This document shows positions 18,237-27,529 of a stretch of 48,252 nucleotides of DNA, piece by piece (the stretch's first letter is position 1; every line of letters starts with the position of its first letter). The notes beneath the pieces were generated by a model. That model was not told the origin of the DNA and made no database searches. It worked only from the letters and a program-made list of their open reading frames with translations. Position numbers and translations under genes: made by a program. Source of the DNA: Botrimarina colliarenosi (lineage in GTDB: Bacteria > Planctomycetota > Planctomycetia > Pirellulales > Lacipirellulaceae); assembly GCF_007859955.1 (NCBI RefSeq), contig NZ_SJPR01000002.1, forward strand, positions 1 to 48,252. The letters run 5' to 3'.

Positions 18237-20147
18237 ATGAAAGTCATGGTCCGCACAAAGAGCTTCCGGCCTCAGCCCCCCGTGGCGTTGGCCGTTCCTT
18301 TCGCCGCGATTCTGCTCGCCCTTACGGGCGTCGCTAACGCGCAGGTGAACTACGAATTCCAGCCACAGCCCACCGACCCCGAGTCGTCGCGGCTTTGGCA
18401 GGAGAACGCCAACTGGTTCGACGCGAACCTCGGGAACAGTTTTGTCCCGAACGTCTTCTTCAACGAGAGAGCACTGATCAACAACGGCGCTACGGCCGTG
18501 TTGACGGTCAACAGCCCGAACGACCCGAACTCGGACACCTCGGTGGTCACGCCAGGCGCCGTTTCGATCGGCAGCGGCGGGCTCGACATCCGCAGTGGTG
18601 GTGGCTTATTCGTCACAGCCGGCAATGGGGCGCCAGGATCGTTCACTCTCGGCGGCGGCGGGACCGGCACGCTCTTAGTCAACCCGGGTGGTGAGCTTTC
18701 GGTCGCCTCGTCGTTGAACGTCGCCGGCAACTCGGCGAACACCATCACGGTGGGCGGTCCGACCGGCGCCACCGCCACGCTCTCCGCCAACTCGGCGGTG
18801 TTGTCAGGAACCACGCACCTCTACCCGAACGCCGATGTCAACATCGGCGCCGGGGTGCAGTTCGTCAATTCGTCGGTCTACCAAGTCGAAATCGGCGGAC
18901 CCGCATCGTATGGTTCGATTGCTGCTGGCGGCCCCGTCACAACGGCGGGATCGCTCCAGCTGAACTTCTCCGGGTTCACCCCGACGACGGGTCAGTCGTG
19001 GGTCGTCCTTGAAGGGTCGTCCGTTTCCGGCAGCTTCGCCAACGTGTCGAGCAACGCCTCGCTTGACTACAACGAGACGGTCGTCGTCTCGGAGGCCAAC
19101 CTCGGCGCCGGGCGTTTCGGCGTCCGCGCCTCGATCGAAGAAGTGCTGGTTCTCGAAGTGAACCGCAACACCGGCGTCGCGACCGTCACGCACCCGGGCA
19201 GCTCGTCGATCGCGCTCGACGGTTACTACGTCGGGTCGTCGCTCGGTTCACTCCGCTCCGACGACGGGTCTTGGAACAGCCTCAACGAGAGCGGCCAGCT
19301 CGGCAACGATTGGATCGAGACCGCACAAACCGTCAACAACGTCGGCGAACTGAAAGTCGGCGCCGACGCCACGTTTGGGGCCTCGGTCAACCTGGGGCCG
19401 ATCTACAACGCCCTCGCCGGGAGCTTTGGCGAGTCGGGCGAGGACCTTGAGTTCGTCTACCGTCGGTCGTCCGATGGCGTGCAGTTCCCCGGCGTGGTCC
19501 GCTACACCGGCGACCTCGTGAACTCGCTCGTTCTCCAGGTCGACCCGAGTGGTTCGGGCGACGCCTACCTCCGCAACACGTCGGGAACGACGGTTGAGAT
19601 CGACGCCTACGAGGTGCTCTCCTCCGCCGGGCGCCTCAGCACGTCGGGCTGGAGCAGTTTTGACGACCAGAACGGAACGGGTAACGCCTGGCTCGAGGCG
19701 GGCGATGTCGGGCCGAGTCTACTCGCTGAGTTCGATTCAGAAGGTTACACGACCATCGCCGCCGGCGCCTCGCTGAACCTCGGATCGCTCTACTCCGGTG
19801 GCGCTCAGGATCTCGAGTTCAACTTCCTTCTGCGGGGGGATGAGTCGAGCACCACCGGCGTCGTGATCTACGACCAGTACGTCGCGGGGCCGGCCGTCCC
19901 GGGTGACTTCAATAATGACGGCTTCGTCAACGCGGCCGACTACACCGATTACCGCGACAACGTCGGGGCCTCGAGTCTGCCGAACGACAACGGCCTCGGC
20001 GTCGTCGGACCCGCCCATTACCAGCTGTGGCGTGACAATTACGGGGCGACAAGCCCGGCGGCGGCTCAGGCATCGGTTCCCGAACCGGCGGCCGGAGTGC
20101 TCATCGCGATCGCCGCCCTCGCGGCCGGCCGACGCCGTTCGGCTTGA
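18237..20147 (+). CDS. PEP-CTERM beta-rich surface protein with internal duplication
   Basis: A 636-residue exported protein. A signal peptide ends near residue 35 (GVANA-Q). Residues about 95-290 are Gly/Ser/Thr-rich with short repeats of autotransporter-like or solenoid type ([32 protein letters not shown]). Two related domains of roughly 110 residues follow, at about 302-415 and 428-540, sharing LVLEV/LVLQV starts, a Tyr-x-Val strand, a W-S/N-S motif and SVNLG/SLNLG..Y endings. A dockerin-like pair ([19 protein letters not shown] and a degenerate second loop, about 553-602) and a PEP-CTERM signal ([13 protein letters not shown] end) close the protein. The function is unknown; adhesion or glycan binding outside the cell is a reasonable guess. 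Confidence 0.85.
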   Translation: MKVMVRTKSFRPQPPVALAVPFAAILLALTGVANAQVNYEFQPQPTDPESSRLWQENANWFDANLGNSFVPNVFFNERALINNGATAVLTVNSPNDPNSDTSVVTPGAVSIGSGGLDIRSGGGLFVTAGNGAPGSFTLGGGGTGTLLVNPGGELSVASSLNVAGNSANTITVGGPTGATATLSANSAVLSGTTHLYPNADVNIGAGVQFVNSSVYQVEIGGPASYGSIAAGGPVTTAGSLQLNFSGFTPTTGQSWVVLEGSSVSGSFANVSSNASLDYNETVVVSEANLGAGRFGVRASIEEVLVLEVNRNTGVATVTHPGSSSIALDGYYVGSSLGSLRSDDGSWNSLNESGQLGNDWIETAQTVNNVGELKVGADATFGASVNLGPIYNALAGSFGESGEDLEFVYRRSSDGVQFPGVVRYTGDLVNSLVLQVDPSGSGDAYLRNTSGTTVEIDAYEVLSSAGRLSTSGWSSFDDQNGTGNAWLEAGDVGPSLLAEFDSEGYTTIAAGASLNLGSLYSGGAQDLEFNFLLRGDESSTTGVVIYDQYVAGPAVPGDFNNDGFVNAADYTDYRDNVGASSLPNDNGLGVVGPAHYQLWRDNYGATSPAAAQASVPEPAAGVLIAIAALAAGRRRSA

Positions 20148-20200
20148 TCTCACACGTCGCAAGCCGTAGCCGTCAGATACTTCGGAGGAACGAGAGAACG

Positions 20201-21214
20201 ATGGAATTGAATCAGCCCAGCCCGAATCGGCCCAAGCGTGGCTTCACCTTGGTTGAGTTGCTGGTGGTCATCGCCATCATCGGCATCCTCGTGGCGCTGC
20301 TACTCCCCGCGGTGCAGGCGGCCCGTGAGTCGGCTCGCCGCTCGAGCTGCTTGAACAAGCTCAAGCAACTCGGCTTGGCGTGTCACATGTACCACGACGC
20401 TTCCAAAGAGCTGCCCCCCAGCCGGATGTGGGACGGCGGCTTTACCTGGGCCGGCGTCTTGCTTCCCTATATCGAGGAAGCGTCTATCCGCGACAGCGCC
20501 GACTTCACCAAGTCTTTTGACAGCCAACCCGACGTGGTCAAACTCACTCCGGTGACGACTTTCCTCTGCCCTTCACGCAATCAGGACCAGCCCACCAACT
20601 ACCTGCGTTCGGAGGTGATCCCGGACATTGTCACCTCGACGGGTGGGACCGTTAAAGGCGGCGCTACGGTCCGCGGCATCCGCGGCGATTACGCTTGTAT
20701 CTCAAGCACATTTCGTTCGGGTAGCGGTGGTTTCGACCATGTCTTTGACGGCGCGATCGTCTTGCCAAAGCTCGAGGCAGGCAATCGTTTCAAGTCGCGA
20801 ACGACCCTCGCAAAGATCTCCGATGGCACGTCCAAGACGTTGATGATCGGCGAGAACTCGTACTGGATGGCGGTCCGCGCCTCGATCTACGACGGCGGGG
20901 ACAACCCAGGAGCGATTCTCGGCCTAGGAAGTCTTGAGCGTATCAAGGCCCAGTTCTCGAGTGACGGTCGTGGTGTGAACTTTACCAGTCGTGAGGGGGG
21001 TAGCGTCGCTCAGTCAGAGCGGGACTATCCCGGCAGCGGCTGCGACTCTGGCGCAGGGTGCAATGTCTGGTTTGGCGGGCCCCATGTCGGTGTCATTAAC
21101 GTCACTCTCGCCGATGGCAGCAGCCGCGCCGTCAAGAAGGATATCTCGTTGGCTGTCGTGGAAGACTTCGTCACTCGGGCCGGCGAAGAAGTGGCTAGTC
21201 TCGACAACCTTTGA
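20201..21214 (+). CDS. DUF1559 domain protein with prepilin-type N-terminus
   Basis: A 337-residue protein. The ATG at 20201 is supported by GGAGG about 14 bases upstream and by placing the prepilin-like motif [20 protein letters not shown] close to the N-terminus; the frame is open from 20144 but that part overlaps the previous gene. The family features are [14 protein letters not shown] and, near the end, [19 protein letters not shown]. It lies between two PEP-CTERM protein genes on the same strand, the usual kind of neighbourhood for this family; its role is not established. Confidence 0.9.
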   Translation: MELNQPSPNRPKRGFTLVELLVVIAIIGILVALLLPAVQAARESARRSSCLNKLKQLGLACHMYHDASKELPPSRMWDGGFTWAGVLLPYIEEASIRDSADFTKSFDSQPDVVKLTPVTTFLCPSRNQDQPTNYLRSEVIPDIVTSTGGTVKGGATVRGIRGDYACISSTFRSGSGGFDHVFDGAIVLPKLEAGNRFKSRTTLAKISDGTSKTLMIGENSYWMAVRASIYDGGDNPGAILGLGSLERIKAQFSSDGRGVNFTSREGGSVAQSERDYPGSGCDSGAGCNVWFGGPHVGVINVTLADGSSRAVKKDISLAVVEDFVTRAGEEVASLDNL

Positions 21215-21298
21215 TGCGTTCCCGGCGGCATGCGGATCGATGACGAGCCGCTGCGAATGAGAGACTGATCTCTCAATCTCTCACCTTGCTGACACCAC

Positions 21299-23005
21299 AT
21301 GAAGATGCAACTCCGTCTGCGCCTGGTCGGTTCGGTCGCTGTACTTTCGATCGCTTGGGTCCTCGCTCCGGCTCAGGCGCAGGTCGCGCCGCCGATCCTG
21401 CCGGGGATTTCGGTCGAGATCGCCGACATCCTGCAGATGCCGGACACCCGCGGGCAGGGCTCCGAAGACAGCCGCGTCTCGGCGAATGTCGCGCGGATCA
21501 ACTTCCTCCGCGAGATTCCGGGCAGTCCCGGCGAATGGATCGTCAACGACCTTCGTGGCCAGGTGTATCGCGTCGATCCCGCGACTCAGCAGGCCACGAC
21601 GTTCTTGAACGTCGGGGACGAGTTTTCTCGATTCATTATCGGGCCGGGGGGGCTTTCGACCGGGCTGATTACGGTGGAGCTGCACCCCGAGTTCCTCTCG
21701 AACGGCAAGTTCTACACGATCCATGAAGAGTCGGCCTCCGGCAATCCCGGCACGCCCGACTTCCAAGCGGTCGGCAACGCCGGCAACCTCGCCAGCGGAC
21801 AGCACGGCGTTGTGATCGAGTGGACCGCCAACGACCCGACAGCCGCGACCTTCTCGGGGACGCATCGCGAGCTCATGCGGATCGCCCAGCCGTCGGGCAA
21901 TCTCCACAACCTGGGCGACATCGGCTTCAATCCCCTTGCGCAACCGGGCGACGCCGACTACGGCATGATGTACCTGGCAGGTGGCGACGCCGGTTACGAC
22001 TCGGAGGGGAAAGGCTCGAAGCAGGCCCGCGTCACGAGCTCAATTTTCGGCAAGTTGCTGCGGATCGACCCGTTGGGATCGAACAGCGCCAACGGCCAGT
22101 ACGGGATCCCCGCCGACAACCCGTACGCCGGTGATGGTGACAGCGGCACGCTGGACGAGATCTACGCGATGGGGTTCCGCAACCTGCACCGCATTGGCTG
22201 GGACCTCGAGACCGGGCTTTTTATCGGGACCGATATCGGGCAGAGCCATGTCGAAGAGGTCAATCTGCTCCGTAACGGCGGCGACTACGGGTGGGACTTC
22301 ACCGAGGGGACCTTTGGACGGGGCGGCGCCACCCTGCCACGCGACACGGAGGGCGTCACCTTCCCCGCCGCACAGTACGACCACGCCGACGGTTCGGCGA
22401 TCGCGGGGGGCTTCGTCTATCGCGGCGCGATGATCCCGGAACTCGTTGGCAAGTTCGTATACGGCGACATCGTTAACGGCCGGCTGTTCTACAGCGACGT
22501 CGACGAGATGATCGCCGCCGAGGGCGATTCGAGCATCACGACCACGGCGACGGTCTACGAGTTGTTCCTCACCCAAGACGGCGCCGCGACCACCCTGAAT
22601 GACCTCGTGCTGGACAAGTTGGGGATCCCAACCCTGCCGAGGAACCGCCACGACTTGCGTTTCGGCCAGACCTCCGACGGCGAGCTCTACGTCATCACGA
22701 AACAAGACGGCATGATCCGTCAGCTTGTCGGCGACGGTTTGGTCGGCGACTACAACGGCGACGGCCTCGTGGACGCCGCCGACTACACGGTTTGGCGTGA
22801 CACCAGCGGCCAAACGGGGGCGGGCCTCGCGGCGGACGGCGACGGCGACGGCGAAGTCGATAGCGACGACTACGGCGTCTGGGCTTCGGCCTACGGCAGT
22901 GGCGGGTCGACGAGCCGATCGGAGTCGGTCCCCGAGCCGGCGGGCGTTTTGGCCGCCCTCCTCGCCTCGGCCGCGACCTTGATGCGCCGACGGGCGTCCC
23001 GCTAA
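21299..23005 (+). CDS. PQQ-type sugar dehydrogenase-like propeller with dockerin and PEP-CTERM
   Basis: The protein has 568 residues. A signal peptide ends near residue 27 (AQA-Q). Residues about 35-470 form a glucose/sorbosone dehydrogenase-type beta-propeller: GNLHNLGDIGFNP holds the family's active-site His region, and IYAMGFRNLHRIGWD and DIGQSHVEEVNLL..GGDYGW are typical later blades. Soluble relatives oxidise sugars with PQQ, but several secreted family members have no shown activity. A dockerin pair (GDYNGDGLVDAADYTVWRD, GDGDGEVDSDDYGVW, about 480-535) and a PEP-CTERM signal (SVPEPAGV, RRRASR end) follow. It is 22 bases from the pectate lyase gene, suggesting a shared transcript and a role in surface sugar oxidation linked to polysaccharide breakdown. 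Confidence 0.88.
   Translation: MKMQLRLRLVGSVAVLSIAWVLAPAQAQVAPPILPGISVEIADILQMPDTRGQGSEDSRVSANVARINFLREIPGSPGEWIVNDLRGQVYRVDPATQQATTFLNVGDEFSRFIIGPGGLSTGLITVELHPEFLSNGKFYTIHEESASGNPGTPDFQAVGNAGNLASGQHGVVIEWTANDPTAATFSGTHRELMRIAQPSGNLHNLGDIGFNPLAQPGDADYGMMYLAGGDAGYDSEGKGSKQARVTSSIFGKLLRIDPLGSNSANGQYGIPADNPYAGDGDSGTLDEIYAMGFRNLHRIGWDLETGLFIGTDIGQSHVEEVNLLRNGGDYGWDFTEGTFGRGGATLPRDTEGVTFPAAQYDHADGSAIAGGFVYRGAMIPELVGKFVYGDIVNGRLFYSDVDEMIAAEGDSSITTTATVYELFLTQDGAATTLNDLVLDKLGIPTLPRNRHDLRFGQTSDGELYVITKQDGMIRQLVGDGLVGDYNGDGLVDAADYTVWRDTSGQTGAGLAADGDGDGEVDSDDYGVWASAYGSGGSTSRSESVPEPAGVLAALLASAATLMRRRASR
22745..22801 (+). repeat. Dockerin-coding direct repeat, copy 1
   Basis: This 57-base stretch, coding for GDYNGDGLVDAADYTVWRD, is nearly identical to 25094-25150 in the next gene: I count three differences, all at third codon positions. 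It may reflect recent duplication or gene conversion between dockerin modules. Confidence 0.8.
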
Positions 23006-23026
23006 ACCTCGCCGAGAAGGACGACG

Positions 23027-25357
23027 ATGCCGGTTCACAGGAAGCTCGCCATGACCCTGGCGGGGGCGCTCTGCGCCGCCGCGGCGACGGCTCAAAACAT
23101 CAAGTCGTTCCCCCAGGCCGAAGGCTTTGGCGCCGAAGCGACGGGCGGACGGGGCGGGGTGGTCTACCACGTCACCAGCCTCGGCGATTCCAACACACCC
23201 GGCACGCTGCGCTACGGGATCGAGTCGCTGAACCCGAGCGTTCCGGTGACGATCGTTTTCGACGTCGGGGGTTGGATCAACCTCAACGAGAACCTCGGGG
23301 TCGTCCGCAGCAATGTGACGATCGCCGGCCAAACCGCCCCGGGCGACGGCATCGGCGTGAGGAACCGCAAGTTCTCGATCGGCGGCGACGACATCGTTGT
23401 TCGTCACGTCCACTTCGCCTACGGCAGGACCGCGGCCGCTTCAAACGACACGGTCAACGTCAATAACAATTCGACCGACGTGATCTTTGACCACGTCGCT
23501 GCCGTGATGTCGCGAGACGAGGCGTTTTCCGCCCAATCGACCAACCTGACGCTGCAGTGGTCGACCATATCCTACGGGCTCCAGACGCACTCGGCCGGTT
23601 CGCTGCTCGAACAGCCGACGAACCTGAGCTTCCATCACAACCTTTGGGCGCACAATCACACACGCAATCCCAAGGCGCGGGTGCAGGGCGCCTTCGACTA
23701 CATCAACAACGTTGTCTACGACTACGACATCGGGTTCATCGCCGGCGACTCGGGCACGACGGACTACTTCTGGCCCAACAACTTCGACGGCAATGTCTTT
23801 ATCACCGGCCCCAACGACTCGGGCAACGATATGATCCGAGACGGTCACGCCGAGAATACGGGCCTCTATTTCGGAACGAACTATTACGACGGCGACGGCG
23901 ACGCGGTACACGACCCAGAGGTCTACACCGGCTCAAGCCGCAACCTGGGGAACGTCGTCAGCGGATCCTATACCCGGGTGACGACGCCGTACCCCGTCGC
24001 CGACCCGATCTGGCAAGAGGCGACACCCGAGTTGGCGTACCAACGCGTCCTCGCCGAGTTCGGGCCGAACCCGACAAATCGCAACGACCTCAACGCGTTG
24101 CTCGCCTCGAATGTCGCGGACCGCACGGGCTACCAGATCAGCAACCAGTCGCAGCTGCCAATCAGCGGCGACGGTTGGGGTGACATCCTCGGCGGCGCGG
24201 CGCCAACCGACACCGACCGCGACGGCATGCCCGACGCCTGGGAAGCGAAGCACGGACTCTCGACGACCGTCGCCAACAACAACGGCGACTTCGACGCCGA
24301 CGGTTTCACCGACCTCGAAGAGTACCTCAATGATCTGGCGGCGTTCGCCGCGACGGGCCCCCTCGAGTTCTCAGGCAACGGGCGGTACGCCGAATGGGGC
24401 AACTGGACGAGGCGCTGGGAGCCATCGCGGGTTGATGATGTGAGGATCGAGACGGGCGTCGCGACGGTCGACGCCGTCGGACAACGGGCGGGCGACCTGC
24501 GCATCGGCGGCGACCCGGGGTCGAACGGAGGTCTCGCCGTGACCGACGGCTGGATCGAGGTCACCGATGACCTGACCGTCGGCGGCGCAGGAGTCGGCGG
24601 CGTCGAACAGACGGGCGGGGTGGTCCGGGTCCTGAACGGCGGCGTCGCGATTGAGACGGGGCAGTACCGACTGGCCGGGGGGGTCCTCCAGGCTCCCGAA
24701 CTATCGAAAGGCCCCGGCGGCGTCTTTCTGCTCGAGGGGGGCGAACTCCAGGTGGGAGAGGTCGGGTTCGATCTCTTGAACGAAGGCGGCGTAATCGCGC
24801 CTGGCGCTGGGATTGGCGAGACGCACGTCTCGGGAGACCTGACGCTCAGCACCGGGGTCGTTCGTATCGAAGTGGCGTCGCCTACCGAGGCCGACTTGTT
24901 GAGCGTCGATGGCGTCGCCGTGCTTGGCGGGACGCTTGAAGTCCAATTCGTCGACGGGTTCGCACCGACCGCAGGAGAGTGGCGGATTATAAACGCCAGC
25001 TCATTCGCGGGTCAGTTCGACGCCTTGCCGAATGGCTTCACCCTGCGCGAGTCGGGCGCCGACATGCTGCTTGTGCTCGGCGCCTCGCTAAGCGGCGACT
25101 ACAACGGCGACGGCCTCGTCGACGCCGCCGACTACACGGTCTGGCGCGACGGGTTCGGACTGTCAGTGACGCCCGGCAGCGGCGCCGACGGCAATGGCGA
25201 CGGCGAAGTCAATCAAGTGGACTACCACGTTTGGCGGAGCCACTACGGCGAGTCGTTGGGCGCCGCTCAGCCGACGCCTGAGCCAACCGGAATCGCCGCG
25301 GCGACCGTCGCCTTCGTGTCGTCGTTGGGCCTCAAATTCCGCGAGCAGCGGCGTTAA
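23027..25357 (+). CDS. Secreted pectate lyase-like protein (PL1 type) with dockerin and PEP-CTERM
   Basis: The protein has 776 residues. The signal peptide ends near residue 22 (ATA-Q). The mature part starts with FPQAEGFGAEATGGRGGVVYHVT, the classic opening of PL1-like parallel beta-helix lyases, and includes the helix-core segment LSFHHNLWAHNHTRNPKARV (about 203-222), matching the hhNlwah..RnP motif around the catalytic Arg. Polygalacturonate cleavage by beta-elimination is expected but the substrate may differ. Further on are a TSP3-like calcium segment (DTDRDGMPDAWEAKHGL, about 393-410), a beta-repeat region, a dockerin pair (about 688-740) and a PEP-CTERM signal (TPEPTGIAA, REQRR end). 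Its last 26 bases overlap the end of the convergent LamG gene. Confidence 0.88.
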   Translation: MPVHRKLAMTLAGALCAAAATAQNIKSFPQAEGFGAEATGGRGGVVYHVTSLGDSNTPGTLRYGIESLNPSVPVTIVFDVGGWINLNENLGVVRSNVTIAGQTAPGDGIGVRNRKFSIGGDDIVVRHVHFAYGRTAAASNDTVNVNNNSTDVIFDHVAAVMSRDEAFSAQSTNLTLQWSTISYGLQTHSAGSLLEQPTNLSFHHNLWAHNHTRNPKARVQGAFDYINNVVYDYDIGFIAGDSGTTDYFWPNNFDGNVFITGPNDSGNDMIRDGHAENTGLYFGTNYYDGDGDAVHDPEVYTGSSRNLGNVVSGSYTRVTTPYPVADPIWQEATPELAYQRVLAEFGPNPTNRNDLNALLASNVADRTGYQISNQSQLPISGDGWGDILGGAAPTDTDRDGMPDAWEAKHGLSTTVANNNGDFDADGFTDLEEYLNDLAAFAATGPLEFSGNGRYAEWGNWTRRWEPSRVDDVRIETGVATVDAVGQRAGDLRIGGDPGSNGGLAVTDGWIEVTDDLTVGGAGVGGVEQTGGVVRVLNGGVAIETGQYRLAGGVLQAPELSKGPGGVFLLEGGELQVGEVGFDLLNEGGVIAPGAGIGETHVSGDLTLSTGVVRIEVASPTEADLLSVDGVAVLGGTLEVQFVDGFAPTAGEWRIINASSFAGQFDALPNGFTLRESGADMLLVLGASLSGDYNGDGLVDAADYTVWRDGFGLSVTPGSGADGNGDGEVNQVDYHVWRSHYGESLGAAQPTPEPTGIAAATVAFVSSLGLKFREQRR
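25094..25150 (+). repeat. Dockerin-coding direct repeat, copy 2
   Basis: Partner of 22745-22801. It encodes the same 19 residues with three silent differences and lies 2.35 kb downstream in the pectate lyase gene, same orientation. Recombination between the copies would fuse the two genes in frame. Confidence 0.8.
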
Positions 25358-26609
25358 TTGGCGCCGTTGGGGGACGCCTTGCTTCCCGCGATGCACGGCG
25401 GCGACCGTGTCCAATCGGAGTTGTCAGCAACAAGAGGGCGGCGAGACCGAGGGCGGTTGGCTCCGGGGTCGAGGTCACCTCGGCGCGTGCGGATCGCGCG
25501 GGGCTGGCGCCCGACCAGTGGTTGGCCCAGACCGCGTAGTCACCGTCATCAACTACACGGCTGAAATCGCCGTCGGCGCGAAGGTCTTCGGTCGATCCCT
25601 TCGTGTCACGCCACAACGTGTAATCGGCCGCGTCAACGAATCCGTCGTGGTTGTAATCTCCCGCGGGCGAGCTGATCGCGCGGTAGAGGTCAAACATCTC
25701 CCGGGGCGACAGCGCCTTGTCGAACGCCATCAGCTCGTCGGTGCGGCCGTTGAATGGGTTTTGTTCGGCCAGGTTGTTGGGGAAGCTCCCCCCGATCTTG
25801 ATCCCCCCGGAGTTGGTCGCCGACGTGCGGTCCGGTCCGTCGGTGAGCTGCCAGGCGTTCACGTTCGGGTCGCCGGCGTCCAGAAGCACGCCGTTCTTGA
25901 AGAGAAGGATGTCGCCCGTATCGAAGTCGAAGGTCGCCGCCAAATGGGTCCAAGTCTCGGGGGGCATTACGTCGTCCCAAGACTCGACAGACGCGCGCCG
26001 TCCCGACGCCGATTGGCTATCGAGCCGTCGACCGAGCGCCGTCACCTTGCCGTCGATGACTTCAATGAGCGCGCGGACGGTGTGGCCGTCGATATTGGCG
26101 CCGCCGTCGTCCCCGTTGAGGAACCCGAAGAGGCCGAAGGCGTTGTAGCGGTCGGTCGGATTGCCGGTGTTGGTGTTGGGACTCGGGTTATCGGTGGCGT
26201 CGCCTAGCGGCTTGAACCAGCCCGCGAGCGTGACGGCCGCCACGCCGTTAAGTCCGGTCAGCGTCGAAGCGCTCGACGACCCGAACTGAACGCCGGCCTT
26301 CCAATCGTCGTTAGGACCGGTGTCTCGCTGGCCGGTCTGGAGCGAGTACTGGCTTCCCCCCCACGCGCCATCGGCGACGCGCGGAGCGCCGTTGAGGAGT
26401 TCAAGGTTCGTCGCGTCCGAGCCGAGATCGACTTCAACCAGAGAAGTCACCGATCCTCCCAACGGCTCGTCGAACGAGTAGTGGTTGATCAGGTGCGGAA
26501 GCAGCGGTGCAGGTACGCCGGCTAGCGTGGCTTGAGTCGTGGCGGAGACCGCGAAGGCGCCGACCGTAAAGGCAGCGTTGAGGGCGAAGGCGCGCTGCGG
26601 ACGGGTCAT
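25332..26609 (-). CDS. LamG-type lectin-like PEP-CTERM protein
   Basis: The protein has 425 residues from the ATG at 26609, chosen because it starts a signal peptide (basic start, ALNAAFTVGAFAVSATTQA); the frame is open to 26807 but that extra part is not leader-like. The main domain (about 45-285) is a concanavalin A-like LamG fold: INHYSFDE opening, VTLAGWFKP, TWTHLAATFDFDTGDILLFK and the closing NGRTDELMAFDKALSPREM. Such domains bind carbohydrate or protein. A dockerin-like pair (GDYNHDGFVDAADYTLWRD and a degenerate second loop) and a PEP-CTERM signal (STPEPTALGL, hydrophobic, GRRR) follow. About 20 residues run past the Arg cluster into the end of the convergent pectate lyase gene, unusual for this signal and suggesting a lost stop codon. 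Confidence 0.85.
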   Translation of the reverse strand: MTRPQRAFALNAAFTVGAFAVSATTQATLAGVPAPLLPHLINHYSFDEPLGGSVTSLVEVDLGSDATNLELLNGAPRVADGAWGGSQYSLQTGQRDTGPNDDWKAGVQFGSSSASTLTGLNGVAAVTLAGWFKPLGDATDNPSPNTNTGNPTDRYNAFGLFGFLNGDDGGANIDGHTVRALIEVIDGKVTALGRRLDSQSASGRRASVESWDDVMPPETWTHLAATFDFDTGDILLFKNGVLLDAGDPNVNAWQLTDGPDRTSATNSGGIKIGGSFPNNLAEQNPFNGRTDELMAFDKALSPREMFDLYRAISSPAGDYNHDGFVDAADYTLWRDTKGSTEDLRADGDFSRVVDDGDYAVWANHWSGASPARSARAEVTSTPEPTALGLAALLLLTTPIGHGRRRASREARRPPTAPINAAARGI

Positions 26610-26865
26610 GGTCGCCAAAAGAAGAGGAAAAGAGTCACGACATCGTAATCGCAGGAGAGTTAGAGGCCAACACGGCGTGACGGCGTGTTGATTGAGGGAC
26701 GTCGTCTGCCACCTTTCTGCAGCAGGAAGGGCCGTCGGGGTCCCCTCAAAGCCACAGGGGAAAGCCGGATCGAGGTCGACGGATCGAAGACCAACGGCGG
26801 ATGTCATCGCCCGTTGGTAGGCAGGCGACTCATCCGGCGGTCTTTAAGAAGACAAAATTATCCAC

Positions 26866-26894
26866 TTGACTGCTAAGGCTTGCTAGCCGATATT
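26866..26894 (+). promoter_or_regulatory. Probable promoter for rrf2 and possibly the cbb3 operon
   Basis: A -35 box TTGACT (26866-26871), a 17-base spacer and a -10 box GATATT (26889-26894). Transcription would start near 26901 with a leader of about 75 bases. It lies in a local A/T-rich stretch. Confidence 0.5.
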
Positions 26895-26902
26895 GATACT
26901 AA

Positions 26903-26920
26903 GTGGAGTCGCAAGTCCAC
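26903..26920. promoter_or_regulatory. Candidate Rrf2 operator at the transcription start
   Basis: Arms GTGGA and TCCAC enclose 8 bases, giving an 18-bp partly symmetric site that would cover +1 to +20 of the rrf2 transcript. Autoregulation at such a site is common for Rrf2 proteins; the link here is by position only. Confidence 0.35.
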
Positions 26921-26975
26921 AAATGGCAAGCCGGGTGATTGCCTTTCGATGTAAGTTCCTAGAGAGTAACTGTTT

Positions 26976-27455
26976 ATGTCGGTATCGCAGACAGCCGAAT
27001 ACGCTCTGCGGTCGGTCGTTTGGCTCGCCCAGAATCCCGGCGAGCCTCAAACAACCCAGCAGTTGGCGGACGGGACCCGCGTGTCGGTGAGCTACCTCCC
27101 GAAGGTGCTCCAACCGCTCGGCAGGGCCGCGATCCTCCGCAGCCAGCGGGGGATTAACGGCGGGTACTCCCTCGACCGTGACCCCGAGGAACTCACGGTT
27201 CTTGAGATCATCAACTGCGTTGACCCGATCCAACGCATTCGTCGCTGCCCCCTGAGCTTGGTGACTCACAACGGCGGCCTCTGCCCGCTCCATCGGATGC
27301 TCGACAACGCCATCGCCGACACCGAGAGGCGATTCGCGTCGATGACGATTGCGGCGCTGCTCCGCGAGGACACCGGGTTGAAGCCGTTGTGCGAAGAGAC
27401 CGCTGAGGTGATTTCGCTAACGATCCCTTCAAGAGCGTCGCCCGGAAAGAGCTAG
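26976..27455 (+). CDS. Rrf2-family iron-sulphur transcriptional regulator
   Basis: A 159-residue regulator. The N-terminal winged helix (TAEYALRSVVWLA.. and the typical LPKVLQPLGRAAILRSQRGINGGYSL) is the Rrf2 signature. Cysteines at 81, 91 and 103 (IINC, RRC, GGLC) lie where NsrR and IscR hold their Fe-S cluster, although the spacing here is 9 and 11 residues rather than the usual 5 and 5, so cluster ligation is probable but not certain; C139 is a further candidate. The protein may sense oxygen, nitric oxide or cluster status. It stands 74 bases ahead of ccoNO on the same strand and is the obvious regulator of the cbb3 oxidase operon. Confidence 0.9.
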   Translation: MSVSQTAEYALRSVVWLAQNPGEPQTTQQLADGTRVSVSYLPKVLQPLGRAAILRSQRGINGGYSLDRDPEELTVLEIINCVDPIQRIRRCPLSLVTHNGGLCPLHRMLDNAIADTERRFASMTIAALLREDTGLKPLCEETAEVISLTIPSRASPGKS

Positions 27456-27529
27456 CCGATTCACTCGCTGCCTCTCCGAAGTTTCTAGACGCCTCGAGCA
27501 ACCGTCCGTACCGAAGGTCCCGTTTGACC

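Larger units (their letters stand above)
26610..26975. other. Divergent control region between LamG gene and rrf2
   Basis: About 370 bases with no gene. Besides the rrf2 promoter and palindrome listed separately, it holds a 7-bp inverted repeat CAACACG/CGTGTTG with a 9-base centre at 26668-26690, 59 bases in front of the LamG start, which may be an operator for that gene. The part next to rrf2 is clearly more A/T-rich than its surroundings. Confidence 0.5.

Noticed and set aside
26840..27529. FNR-type TTGAT-N4-ATCAA boxes before rrf2 or ccoNO.
   Set aside because: Only half-site matches (such as TTGAT near 26893) were found, with no matching second half.
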